DNA of 64,000 bases. Source: Vibrio sp. VB16. GTDB taxonomy: Bacteria; Pseudomonadota; Gammaproteobacteria; Enterobacterales; Vibrionaceae. The position numbers were made by a program, and so were the translations under genes. The stretch lies in assembly GCF_015594925.2 (NCBI RefSeq), contig NZ_CP087590.1, forward strand, positions 2,232,001 to 2,296,000. Reading direction: 5' to 3'. The notes under the pieces are model-generated. The model was not told the DNA's origin. It saw only the letters and a list, made by a program, of their open reading frames with translations, and did no database searches. This document shows positions 54,510 to 63,369 of the stretch, in pieces (the stretch's first letter is position 1; the number at the start of each line of letters is the position of its first letter).

Positions 54510-54634
54510 TCAGAGTGTTATCTCATGTTGGTTTAATTAATCAGAATTGATAGTGAGAGAATATGGGAAAATTGGGGAATGGGCAATGTTCTGAAGTTCA
54601 ATACGAGACTGAGTGCATTAAAAAAGTACAATCA

Positions 54635-54654
54635 CCACCAGCTTTTGCTGGTGG
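54635..54654 (-). terminator. Terminator-like hairpin after the helicase gene
   Basis: A perfect 8-bp stem, ccaccagc/gctggtgg, has loop tttt. On the minus strand a run of six T follows after about nine bases, so termination is plausible but not canonical. It lies immediately past the helicase stop and separates the two defence blocks. Confidence 0.55.
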
Positions 54655-54661
54655 GAATTAA

Positions 54662-57600
54662 TTAGATAGCATTCAAAGGGGCAAGGTCGATGATCAAAGA
54701 GTCCTTCACTCGATTAAATTCTTCACTTTCTATATCGCAGCCCGTGAAACTCTCTAAAAGCTCCTGTTGCCTAGGCTGTCCAAATGCTAAGCGATAGAGC
54801 ACAAGTATTTTTTTCACTTCTGCATATTTTGCAACCTCTTTACTCATTGGGTAAGTCGGTACAATTCGTTCGATTTGTGCTTTCCCGTTAGGAGTAAACC
54901 AGTACGGCTCTAAGTCACTCGCTTTGTTCATATCACCATTGGCTGCTTGTTCAAATAACTGCTCCCAAACATCCGTATTGTTTCTTATATCTGGGGTGTA
55001 GTTTTCTGCAATACGTTGGCGAACCACAAGAGATTTGTACCTATTCACACGCCCTTCTCTTTGTTCAATATCGATAGGGTTATTGGGCAAATTCCAGTGA
55101 ACAACTCGACGGCAATACCAATGAAAATCAAGCCCTTCTTGGCCTATCGATGTAGAACTCAACACAAATGGTCGGAATGGAGAGTTAAATGCGTCACGTA
55201 CACTCACCACTCGTTTTAACCCGCTATCATCATTAAGCTTTTGATTACCGAGCGGAACCGCAAAATGACAACGCATTGACGATGAACATTTATCTTTAGC
55301 CTTTGTCCTACTTTCCCAGAAATGAACCTGTTCAGATGAGCTTCGTATTCCCATCGCATGCTCAAGTTTACTCGTTGCTGCATGTAGATCACTGCCTGAT
55401 GTAGCAAGTAAGTGACAATATTCATCGAGCATTGATTGATAGTTACCATGCGCGCAATAGACCAAGACCTTATACCAAGCAGGTGAAGCCGTCTGTCCAG
55501 ATATTAGAGTGTGTTTAATGTTACGTTTCACAATGGGAATAGCGTATTCATGATTAAACAATCTGGTTGTAAGCTCCGCAAACTGAACAGAGTAACTAAC
55601 CAAGTCGAGTTCAGAGATACCTTCTGACCATAGAGCTTGAATGGTCCTCATTGCGCAGGTAGCAGGATTAGCTAAGCTTGAATATGCCAGCGCTTTGGCT
55701 AAGTCATCAGGCATTTTACCTAAAGAGAATGACTCACTCCCCTCAAAGTACTGCTTAATTTTAGCAAAATGCTTAATACGGCCTTCTTTGCTCAAGCGAG
55801 ACTCAATCACCTGTATCCATTGTTCGAAATGCTCAACCTCACCAGCTTGCCTATCCAGCAACATTGGAGCGAGCAAGTACCAATCACTATTCGTCCTTTC
55901 TTCACTTTCATATTGCTTTAAACAAGCCAATTTGCTCTGAATTAACATGGTTTGTTGAGCCAAAGCCTCATCAAGGCTCCCATCTAAATACGACACTTTA
56001 GCAAGAGACTTACAAGGATAAAGTAAATGCCATACGTTTAGAGTAGATTTGCCTTCAAATCGAAGTAAAGGTGATGCATTTTTACCGCTATAATATTGTG
56101 GCCTTTTCCCCTTTCCTTTTAATACTCTACGTTCTGCTTCATAAGACCAAAGACAACTCAATGCTTTAGGTACAAGGGCCCAAGATGAAAACAGCAACGT
56201 CTTAGTAAAAGACTCATTTCCTTTAAATACACCTTCAAATTGATAATAAGGTTTACACGGTGGCGACCAAAGTAAGTTCTCCGGCGATTGCTCAAAGATA
56301 ACTTTACTTAATGCTTTAATCTTCGCGTTCGGGGCACTTTGTTCAACGCTCAATTTATAGTTTTGAACATTACTACGAGATAACCAAGCGTGAGAGTGCT
56401 CTCTGCTTTGGGACTTTCCAAGCAGCTTTCTTACATCAGGGTTATTAATATTTCGATGATACAGTTCTTTAAATGCATAACCATTTAGGAAAGAGATGAC
56501 CCAAGGTGCTGACTTAGCAAACTCGATAAGAGATACACCCCCACGCCCTTTAGGCAGCACTTCGTTTAACGCTTCGATCGCTCGGTAACCTTGGACTTCT
56601 TCAACACTAAAGTCTGATCCACAACATAGCTCATTGGAATGAATAAGCTGCTCAAAGCCTTTGCTAATTTGGCTCCGCTCAGTTCTGGCAATATACTCTC
56701 GCAGTAACTTTTCGACTGAACTCGCATTCGTATCGCTGATGGACTCAAAATCTGCATTGCCGGACGACAGGGTTAACATATCCCCATGAAGCAGATTACG
56801 CTTCATTTCGTATTGAGAAACAAAATCCACATCATTGTGCGATAGAAAATCGAGTAATTTATGCAATTGTTCATGATGACTGCTTTCATCGTCCTCATCG
56901 TTGATTGTCGTCATCGCTTTAAAAGGCGTTGCCGACAATAAAAGTACTTTGGATTTTGCTTTTTTGGCTTTGCCCTTATCACCAAATACCTGCCTAGCAA
57001 TTAATGACTCTTCGGAGTCTGAGCTTTGGTCTGTGAGCGACTGAAAACGTTGGAACTCGTCTAGGATGAACAAGTCTGCTTGCAAGCTTCCAGCGCAACA
57101 GCGCGCCACCAGTCGACGAGCTTCCACTCTAAAATGGTAAAATAGATGGCTAGTTTCATCGGTTTCGCCTGAGTCTTTGTTCCAACAATTAGCCAGGTAG
57201 AGCGCTGCATCTTGAAGCGATGAAAAGTGTTCTCTTAACACTGTCGATTCACAAGGCTTGGTCAAGCTGCTTTCAAGCTGAGATACGACTAACGGATCTG
57301 TATCAAAATACTGATCCAGATACCTCAATTCATCTTCCCATCGGCCCTCTCTGGTAATCTGGTTGGTTTTGAATAGCTCACGAATTGGTTTCACAACTTC
57401 ACATAAATTAGTCGTTTGAGGCAATAGAACAGCTAAGATCGCTCTTTCCCGGCAATTACCCGCCCCAGCAGTTAATGTAAAAGAAGTCGAAGGCGTCAAC
57501 GTACAAACTTCAATGACATTCTCATCGTTTATTTCAGACTTTTTCGGCTTTAGAGCTAGTTCAACCAAACGCCCAAATGTCGATGGCTTCACCCATCGCT

Positions 57601-57904
57601 TTGCATCTTCACCATTAAAGAGCGCCAGCTTTTGGCGATTCTCATCTGCCAATGCAAGGTTGGAGCAGATATAGATGACACGCATCGGTTTAGTCGTATT
57701 TGACTCAACGTGCCTTTTTAGCAATTGAGCTATGACACCTTTGGCGACGATAGTTTTTCCTAACCCCACCTCATCCGCAACAAGTATTCTGTGGCTATGT
57801 TCTGCTACTTGATACTTATTTATAGTTTGGTCTACGGTTGCCGTTTGGAAGTCCTTAAGACCCGCTAATACACCGTTCAGTTGCTCTAGGATCGCTTGTG
57901 TCAT
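54662..57904 (-). CDS. Large SF2/SNF2-like helicase
   Basis: This is a 1080-residue protein. Walker A is ADEVGLGKT (43-51), motif II is DEFQ at 282-285 (FILDEFQRFQSL) and motif III-like is LLLSATPFKA. The C-terminal RecA domain has SSTSIGQEGLDFHWYCRRVV and motif VI IEQREGRVNRY. Between the two RecA domains lies an unusually long insert (about residues 335-900) without recognisable motifs. It probably remodels or translocates on DNA or RNA for the nucleases encoded with it. It is the last gene of the block, 41 bp after the PLD gene. Confidence 0.8.
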   Translation of the reverse strand: MTQAILEQLNGVLAGLKDFQTATVDQTINKYQVAEHSHRILVADEVGLGKTIVAKGVIAQLLKRHVESNTTKPMRVIYICSNLALADENRQKLALFNGEDAKRWVKPSTFGRLVELALKPKKSEINDENVIEVCTLTPSTSFTLTAGAGNCRERAILAVLLPQTTNLCEVVKPIRELFKTNQITREGRWEDELRYLDQYFDTDPLVVSQLESSLTKPCESTVLREHFSSLQDAALYLANCWNKDSGETDETSHLFYHFRVEARRLVARCCAGSLQADLFILDEFQRFQSLTDQSSDSEESLIARQVFGDKGKAKKAKSKVLLLSATPFKAMTTINDEDDESSHHEQLHKLLDFLSHNDVDFVSQYEMKRNLLHGDMLTLSSGNADFESISDTNASSVEKLLREYIARTERSQISKGFEQLIHSNELCCGSDFSVEEVQGYRAIEALNEVLPKGRGGVSLIEFAKSAPWVISFLNGYAFKELYHRNINNPDVRKLLGKSQSREHSHAWLSRSNVQNYKLSVEQSAPNAKIKALSKVIFEQSPENLLWSPPCKPYYQFEGVFKGNESFTKTLLFSSWALVPKALSCLWSYEAERRVLKGKGKRPQYYSGKNASPLLRFEGKSTLNVWHLLYPCKSLAKVSYLDGSLDEALAQQTMLIQSKLACLKQYESEERTNSDWYLLAPMLLDRQAGEVEHFEQWIQVIESRLSKEGRIKHFAKIKQYFEGSESFSLGKMPDDLAKALAYSSLANPATCAMRTIQALWSEGISELDLVSYSVQFAELTTRLFNHEYAIPIVKRNIKHTLISGQTASPAWYKVLVYCAHGNYQSMLDEYCHLLATSGSDLHAATSKLEHAMGIRSSSEQVHFWESRTKAKDKCSSSMRCHFAVPLGNQKLNDDSGLKRVVSVRDAFNSPFRPFVLSSTSIGQEGLDFHWYCRRVVHWNLPNNPIDIEQREGRVNRYKSLVVRQRIAENYTPDIRNNTDVWEQLFEQAANGDMNKASDLEPYWFTPNGKAQIERIVPTYPMSKEVAKYAEVKKILVLYRLAFGQPRQQELLESFTGCDIESEEFNRVKDSLIIDLAPLNAI

Positions 57905-57945
57905 TACTTCGTTATCTTCTTATTTTTACGACTATTTATTAACTA

Positions 57946-59769
57946 CTACTTGGATGGTACAAAAGACGAAAAGATGCCCCATAACGTCTTGAATTCATCT
58001 GGAATGATCTTTTCATCGACTTGCGCTTGTAAGCGATCAATTCTTTCTAGCAAATCCGGACTTAACGCAGCCGCTCGCATCAGTTTTTCGTAGATCACAC
58101 TGTCTTTGGTGAAGAACACGCCACCAGCCCCCTCACCGTCTCCCTTACCAGCACCGTTCATCAAATCTTGCTTACTTGGGTCGATATGTAACAACATCGC
58201 TATATAACTCATAAAGTGTGAGCGATTCTCGAGCAACTCATTGGTTATTGCTTTTCCACGGTCCAATTTACAATTAAACATTAATTCAGCTTGAACGACT
58301 AAATTCTTAACCACTGAATCATTTTCAAATATTTCGAAGTGAATTAGCGCACTAATTTGGGAGGGTTTAAGGCCATCCCAGATAACCTCGCGAGCTAGTG
58401 CACGAGGCTGTGACGCACTCAATGTCGAAACCTTAACGTCAAAATTCGGCGGGATATCAAGCAGAGCCCCATTAAAGGTCAGCTGATATTCGTCATCACC
58501 ACTTAAATCAACTTCGAGCTTCCAATCTGCATTAATTAATCTGAACTCTAATAGACGGAGTACTCGATCAGAGTCTTCACCTTCAGTTTTATCTAGCTCG
58601 TTAAACTCATGCTTTGTGAATAAACCTGTACCATGTTCATTAACCCATTGTTCGATCAATGCATGAACACCAATTTGATGTTTGGAGCCCGTTAAACGAA
58701 GCATGAATTCACTATTTCTCGGGCTAATAGATTCGTCTCCCATTGCCGCTTGAGTTATATTCGCCGAACCAAGATGCCAGCTGGAAGTGGAATCAGTTTC
58801 GTCGACAACTAATAACTTTGCATGCAAGTTGAGGTCGTTTTCTACAAATGGGGACTGGTCCATTTCCTCATTTTCTTCTGCATCGATGAGGTGTTCGTTA
58901 AGTGCATAGCAGTGCCAACCGTCCAACGCTTTCTCGCCCGCCATATCAAGCTCTTCTTTACGGCTAAACAAATAACGTTGGCCATCAGGAACGAAGGTGC
59001 TAAGCCAATCTAGAGCTCCTACCTTACCTCCACCTCTGATAAAAGGAGACACTGCGAGCATAGATTGATTACATTGCTCTAAACGGATTGGAGTCTGTCG
59101 TTTGTTACTCTCATCAAAAAGAGTAGAGATAAAGCCGAGTTTACTGATGTTATCTGGATTACCCCAAAGCACCCTAACTAGCTCTTCTGGGTCTATCACA
59201 TCACCAAATGATTGCGTTGATGAACCACGATAAACCTCATCAAAAAAGTCAATCAACGGACGATTAGCAGGCTTACGCTTCCCTCTTGATTCTCCATTAA
59301 TTACAGCGCTAAGATCCCAGCTGCGGTCAAACGTTAAATTACGTGACAACACTATCAAACGGTATTTCACATTTTTGTTTTCATCTGGGCTTTTGAACCG
59401 AAGCAACCACAACTTCGGGTGAAACGACGAAAACGCTGAATTTGATTCTCCTGCATTTGGAACTACTGGAATAAGACTGCTTTCCAACAAGCCAAATAAG
59501 CTGTTGTACTTATCTGGCAACTTAATATTGCCTTGTTGGTAGAAAACCGTGAGTTTATCTCCCAACATTCCTAAAGCTTCCAACAAAGCAATTCTCATAT
59601 GCTCAACCGAACCTTCTAAGGTATGGCCAAAACACATGGCAATTGGCACTGTCAACAAGGTATCTAGATCCAAGCTATAAGTCGTGGCGATAGCATGAGT
59701 AAGCTCATAACCTTCGGGGGCGATAAGCTGTTCGCCATAATCTAAACGATTTTTATCCGGCACTAACAT
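57946..59769 (-). CDS. PLD-superfamily protein with one intact HKD motif
   Basis: This is a 607-residue protein with two PLD-like halves. The second is canonical: His316-Ala-Lys318 with Asp323 (LHAKLLVVD) and GSANITQ at 334. The first keeps His117-Pro-Lys119 (FHPKLWLL) and SRNLT but lacks the Asp. In PLD-type restriction nucleases two HKD motifs form the site, so this may be a nuclease with an asymmetric centre or a dimer. The start overlaps the DUF6361 gene by 17 bases. Confidence 0.75.
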   Translation of the reverse strand: MLVPDKNRLDYGEQLIAPEGYELTHAIATTYSLDLDTLLTVPIAMCFGHTLEGSVEHMRIALLEALGMLGDKLTVFYQQGNIKLPDKYNSLFGLLESSLIPVVPNAGESNSAFSSFHPKLWLLRFKSPDENKNVKYRLIVLSRNLTFDRSWDLSAVINGESRGKRKPANRPLIDFFDEVYRGSSTQSFGDVIDPEELVRVLWGNPDNISKLGFISTLFDESNKRQTPIRLEQCNQSMLAVSPFIRGGGKVGALDWLSTFVPDGQRYLFSRKEELDMAGEKALDGWHCYALNEHLIDAEENEEMDQSPFVENDLNLHAKLLVVDETDSTSSWHLGSANITQAAMGDESISPRNSEFMLRLTGSKHQIGVHALIEQWVNEHGTGLFTKHEFNELDKTEGEDSDRVLRLLEFRLINADWKLEVDLSGDDEYQLTFNGALLDIPPNFDVKVSTLSASQPRALAREVIWDGLKPSQISALIHFEIFENDSVVKNLVVQAELMFNCKLDRGKAITNELLENRSHFMSYIAMLLHIDPSKQDLMNGAGKGDGEGAGGVFFTKDSVIYEKLMRAAALSPDLLERIDRLQAQVDEKIIPDEFKTLWGIFSSFVPSK

Positions 59770-61006
59770 TTAGCCCCTCCTGGATATCTTGCAAAATAAC
59801 TCTGGCAGAAGGCCAACGAAATTCTAGTTTGCGCATTCCAACCCACTTTTGGTTTTCACTAAGGGCTTTTTTCAGCAAACACCGTGCCCCTTTATTTGCT
59901 ATCGCTTGCTGCTTCACACATACATCCAACTTATCTACAGCGACATTCTCGCGAATCAAGCTACACCAGTTTTCGATAAACTGACGTGTGCGATTATTTG
60001 CGTTTTTATGTGGACCGAAAGCAAACTCATACCAACTATCGATGCTCTGCTGTTCAAAGCTCGTATGCTGTTTATGAGCTTGGCTCAACCAAACATCAAA
60101 CTCTTCATTCAACTGTTCAATCTGTTCGATATTTTTGGCACGTTGGGCTATGAGCATATTGTATCTAATATGCGCGCCTTCAAGAACAAAACTAAATTCC
60201 AGCGCGTTTTCAAAACATGTTTTCGTTTGATCGGAAATAGAAGAATCTTTTAACTTTTCATAAAGGGCTTCGGCCTGCCATCCATTATGGACAACCATAT
60301 CAGCCACTTGCAAAGCTTCACCAACAAGGTTGTGCTTGAATAACTGAGCGGGGACACTATGTTCAACCTTACTCGATAGCTGTAGTTTATTTTTAAGGAA
60401 TTCAGCTTCTTTACGTGTGAGCTCTATTGAAACTTGGTTTAACCAATACTCACTATAACCATCGGGTTTCGTCATCAGTTGTGCAATATCAGAATGCTGC
60501 CCATCATCATCGATATGGGTTTCGCTCTTATTGTTTGCTAGCTCTTGGTACTGGTTAACAAACTCTCTTAAAGACAGTTCCGTTTTAGCGATAGATAACT
60601 GGCGTAGTCCATTCCAATAGACTGAAGAAGGTTTACGAGCTACCCCCTTTTCTAGGCTATCTTTTCCAATGATCCCATAGGGCATTTCATGTTGATGGTT
60701 TTCGACTAAACACTTGGCCAGTTTATCTTCTTGCTGGCTAATGTATTCAGCCAGAAGAGGCCGCTCATTAGGCTCTAATTTACGGTAGTCGTGAAAGATA
60801 TAGGGGATAGTGACAAAGTACTTAGCGCGGGTTTGGATAGTAGAAAAACCCGGAAAAAGCTGATCGGCAAAGGCATCCCTGATTTGTCCTATGCCCAACT
60901 CATCAAGTGTACCTTTCTCTTGTAACATGGATAACACTTGAGATACACGCTCTCGCTCTGTAGATGAAAAATCTATCCAGCCAATTAGACTTTTTTGTCG
61001 GCTCAC
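59753..61006 (-). CDS. DUF6361 family protein
   Basis: This 417-residue protein begins with the block SLIGWIDFSSTERERVSQVL followed by FPGFSTIQTRAKYFVTIPYI, which I associate with DUF6361. The rest is mostly helical. I see no catalytic motif. No activity is known to me. It is translationally coupled to the PLD gene, so it may be a structural or sensing partner of it. Confidence 0.7.
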   Translation of the reverse strand: MSRQKSLIGWIDFSSTERERVSQVLSMLQEKGTLDELGIGQIRDAFADQLFPGFSTIQTRAKYFVTIPYIFHDYRKLEPNERPLLAEYISQQEDKLAKCLVENHQHEMPYGIIGKDSLEKGVARKPSSVYWNGLRQLSIAKTELSLREFVNQYQELANNKSETHIDDDGQHSDIAQLMTKPDGYSEYWLNQVSIELTRKEAEFLKNKLQLSSKVEHSVPAQLFKHNLVGEALQVADMVVHNGWQAEALYEKLKDSSISDQTKTCFENALEFSFVLEGAHIRYNMLIAQRAKNIEQIEQLNEEFDVWLSQAHKQHTSFEQQSIDSWYEFAFGPHKNANNRTRQFIENWCSLIRENVAVDKLDVCVKQQAIANKGARCLLKKALSENQKWVGMRKLEFRWPSARVILQDIQEGLNVSAG

Positions 61007-61053
61007 TACTCACTCACATATTTATATTAATTTGTTCATCTAGCAACAGTCAC

Positions 61054-62955
61054 TTAAAGTTCCTGCATACCACATTGTTTCAAGTATTCGAACGTTTCCT
61101 GGTCATCACACTTTATGACCAAACCACTACGCCCACGACTGAGCAATACTCTATAACTACCCTCTGTGTAATGCTCGTATTGGCGTCGGTCTGCAACCAC
61201 CAGCGTTCCGTTGCGATAGACCATATCCTTGCCCCAGTTAAACAGAGCAAGTGATAACTCTAAGCCTTGACAGCTAAACTCCGTACAAGCCGCATCAAAC
61301 TGGCAACATGAATTTTCAGAGCTTGGTGGTTCAACGTACCAAGGGCCAATATGTTTACCTGGCTTATATTTGTCTTTCTGGACTTCCTCAATAAACTTGC
61401 CACCTTGGCTAGACATCAACCAGCCTGCTCTGAAAGCATCTTGCAGCTTGTTTCCTTCGTGCATGGTTTTTTGTAACCCCAAGGCATAAGTTTCAGCGGC
61501 TTGTCTGTTTTGAGTGAGTCGCAGTGGGTAGTCAGCTTGAATTTCTAAAGCGATTTGTTGCGCTTGATCCGGATTGTTAGATAGAACTGCTTCAATCCAC
61601 TTATCCAAACTTTCCGTATAGGCCTGCCTAATGGGCGTTTTAAGGTTATACACGTCTTTCTTAAGTGGCGTAATGAGCTGCATTTTACCAGCGTGAAGCG
61701 ATGGCATAATTGGGATTACTTTGCCGTTTTGCGCTCTTATTGCAGCATCTAGGTCAACTAGCATTTGATCTAACTGCATCTCATTGCGATGGATCGCTTG
61801 ACCATCCCCCACCAAAAGTACTAATACTCCAAACGGTTGATGAGCAAGCCAGTTACAAAACAGCATCAACTCAGATGATGATTGTGCTTCTCTTGGGCTT
61901 GCTTTATCCCACGCTCGCTGTGCCTCATCAAACACAACAAAGGATTCTTTTCGTGAATCCAAAGAACGTTTGATGTGCTTTTTGAAGGTGTATAGGTCTT
62001 GGATCATCACTCGACCATCAATGACCTTATCTACAGTCCGGCCACCTGACTGCTTACCACTGTAATCTAGCGTATGCTGTAGTACCTGAACGAGAGGTCC
62101 ATTTCCAGAAAGAAAAATAGGTTCACTCTGCTTTGCGCTATCGCTGCGTGCGATTTCCGCAACAGAACTAATACCCAGTAACGTCTTACCGGCACCAGGG
62201 CGCCCATGAACGACAACAACATATCTTTGCTGCGTATCCCTAGCATGCTGATAGAGCTTTAACAGTGCCGCACGTGCCTGATCAATATTTTCACCGGCCG
62301 AGGTTTTAAGCGTAGGTATTTTAGCGTCGAAAAAGACCTGAGCAGTACCATGCAGTATGCTCGGCTGGCGATAAAACTCCCCATTAGCCCATTGGAGTAC
62401 ATCGTAGAAACCAGGTTTGCTTAATGACGTTATAAGCTGTGACGCTAATTGGAGGGCCAAACCATCGTTTGTGATGTCACATACAACATTAGGGTGCTGG
62501 AACTGCTTAGCGCCAGGCTTCGTAAGTACAACAAAACCATGACCGACTAGGTCAATAGATTCGCTATGATAGCGTCGCATTGTTTGCAAATCAGAGTTTG
62601 CTCGAAGGATTTCGTATTCAGAGGCTTCTTGTTTGTGTTTGAACTCGACTACAAATAACTCACCAGTAGGTGTAACCAGATTAACATCTGCTGCTCGCTT
62701 ACCGCCTTCACCAATCAATTCTTGTTCAAAGGCTATCCAGCACTTTCCTGGTTCAGCTTGGGTTTCTGCAATAACGCGATTGAGGGTAGCCTTCATTACA
62801 TCGTATTCTGTTTTCCATGCATAAAGCTGAGTTGGGTCCAGTTCTCCCGTCCACTTCAGACTATTGTAGAAAGCCACCAATGCTTCGATAAAGCATTCTT
62901 TGTCTGTTTCAAGGAACTGTTGCCAGGTTCCCTCCCAGCCCGCTTTTAAGTCCAT
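61054..62955 (-). CDS. DUF2075 (Schlafen-like) ATPase with N-terminal nuclease motif
   Basis: This is a 633-residue protein. The C-terminal two thirds are a DUF2075 SF1-like ATPase: Walker A VHGRPGAGKTLLG, Walker B FVVFDEAQRAWDK, VLLVGDGQAIH, then TEFSCQGLELS and VLLSRGRSGLVI. The N-terminal part has a PD-(D/E)XK-type arrangement: Glu77/Glu79, Asp90 (ADVNLVTPTGEL) and Glu104-Phe-Lys106 (FVVEFKHK). This looks like a nuclease-helicase fusion. It lies 47 bp before DUF6361 and 12 bp after the NUDIX gene. Confidence 0.75.
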   Translation of the reverse strand: MDLKAGWEGTWQQFLETDKECFIEALVAFYNSLKWTGELDPTQLYAWKTEYDVMKATLNRVIAETQAEPGKCWIAFEQELIGEGGKRAADVNLVTPTGELFVVEFKHKQEASEYEILRANSDLQTMRRYHSESIDLVGHGFVVLTKPGAKQFQHPNVVCDITNDGLALQLASQLITSLSKPGFYDVLQWANGEFYRQPSILHGTAQVFFDAKIPTLKTSAGENIDQARAALLKLYQHARDTQQRYVVVVHGRPGAGKTLLGISSVAEIARSDSAKQSEPIFLSGNGPLVQVLQHTLDYSGKQSGGRTVDKVIDGRVMIQDLYTFKKHIKRSLDSRKESFVVFDEAQRAWDKASPREAQSSSELMLFCNWLAHQPFGVLVLLVGDGQAIHRNEMQLDQMLVDLDAAIRAQNGKVIPIMPSLHAGKMQLITPLKKDVYNLKTPIRQAYTESLDKWIEAVLSNNPDQAQQIALEIQADYPLRLTQNRQAAETYALGLQKTMHEGNKLQDAFRAGWLMSSQGGKFIEEVQKDKYKPGKHIGPWYVEPPSSENSCCQFDAACTEFSCQGLELSLALFNWGKDMVYRNGTLVVADRRQYEHYTEGSYRVLLSRGRSGLVIKCDDQETFEYLKQCGMQEL

Positions 62956-62967
62956 CCTCGTTATCCT

Positions 62968-63369
62968 TTAGAACGTAGCCTGTAGCTTTTCAACAGCCGG
63001 TACATCAGCCGTGGCCCAATCTACATCCCAAAGCTGATCTTTAGCCAACCAGCGTGAGTCTATATGTTCTGTAAGCTCTAGTTCGCGTGTTAGGACTTCA
63101 ATAACAAAACAGTGCATAGTGATATCAAAATCTGGATAGCTATGCTCAATCGTTAGCAAAAACTTGGGGTCATTAACGGTAATTCTTAACTCCTCGTCTA
63201 ACTCTCTGGTAATAGCTGTAACAAGCGTTTCGCCTGCTTCTACTTTACCTCCTGGGAACTCCCATTTTTCGCTAACATAATCTAGCTTCGATGGCGCTCT
63301 TTGTACCGCTAGAAAATCACCTTTATTTCTCAATACAGCCGCGACGACTTCAATGTGTTTCTTACTCAT
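62968..63369 (-). CDS. NUDIX hydrolase, MutT-like
   Basis: This is a 133-residue (deoxy)nucleoside triphosphate pyrophosphohydrolase-type protein. The NUDIX box GGKVEAGETLVTAITRELDE is followed by EL; it keeps the RE..EE core, while the usual Gly near the end is Arg. It follows the HNH gene by an ATGA overlap. A housekeeping MutT role is possible, but its position inside a defence block suggests nucleotide or signal hydrolysis linked to the system. Confidence 0.85.
   Translation of the reverse strand: MSKKHIEVVAAVLRNKGDFLAVQRAPSKLDYVSEKWEFPGGKVEAGETLVTAITRELDEELRITVNDPKFLLTIEHSYPDFDITMHCFVIEVLTRELELTEHIDSRWLAKDQLWDVDWATADVPAVEKLQATF

Noticed and set aside
54662..62955. Assignment of the right block to DISARM or BREX
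   Set aside because: A PLD protein and a helicase are present, but no DUF1998, PglZ, BrxC, BrxL or system methylase is visible in this block, so the names do not fit.
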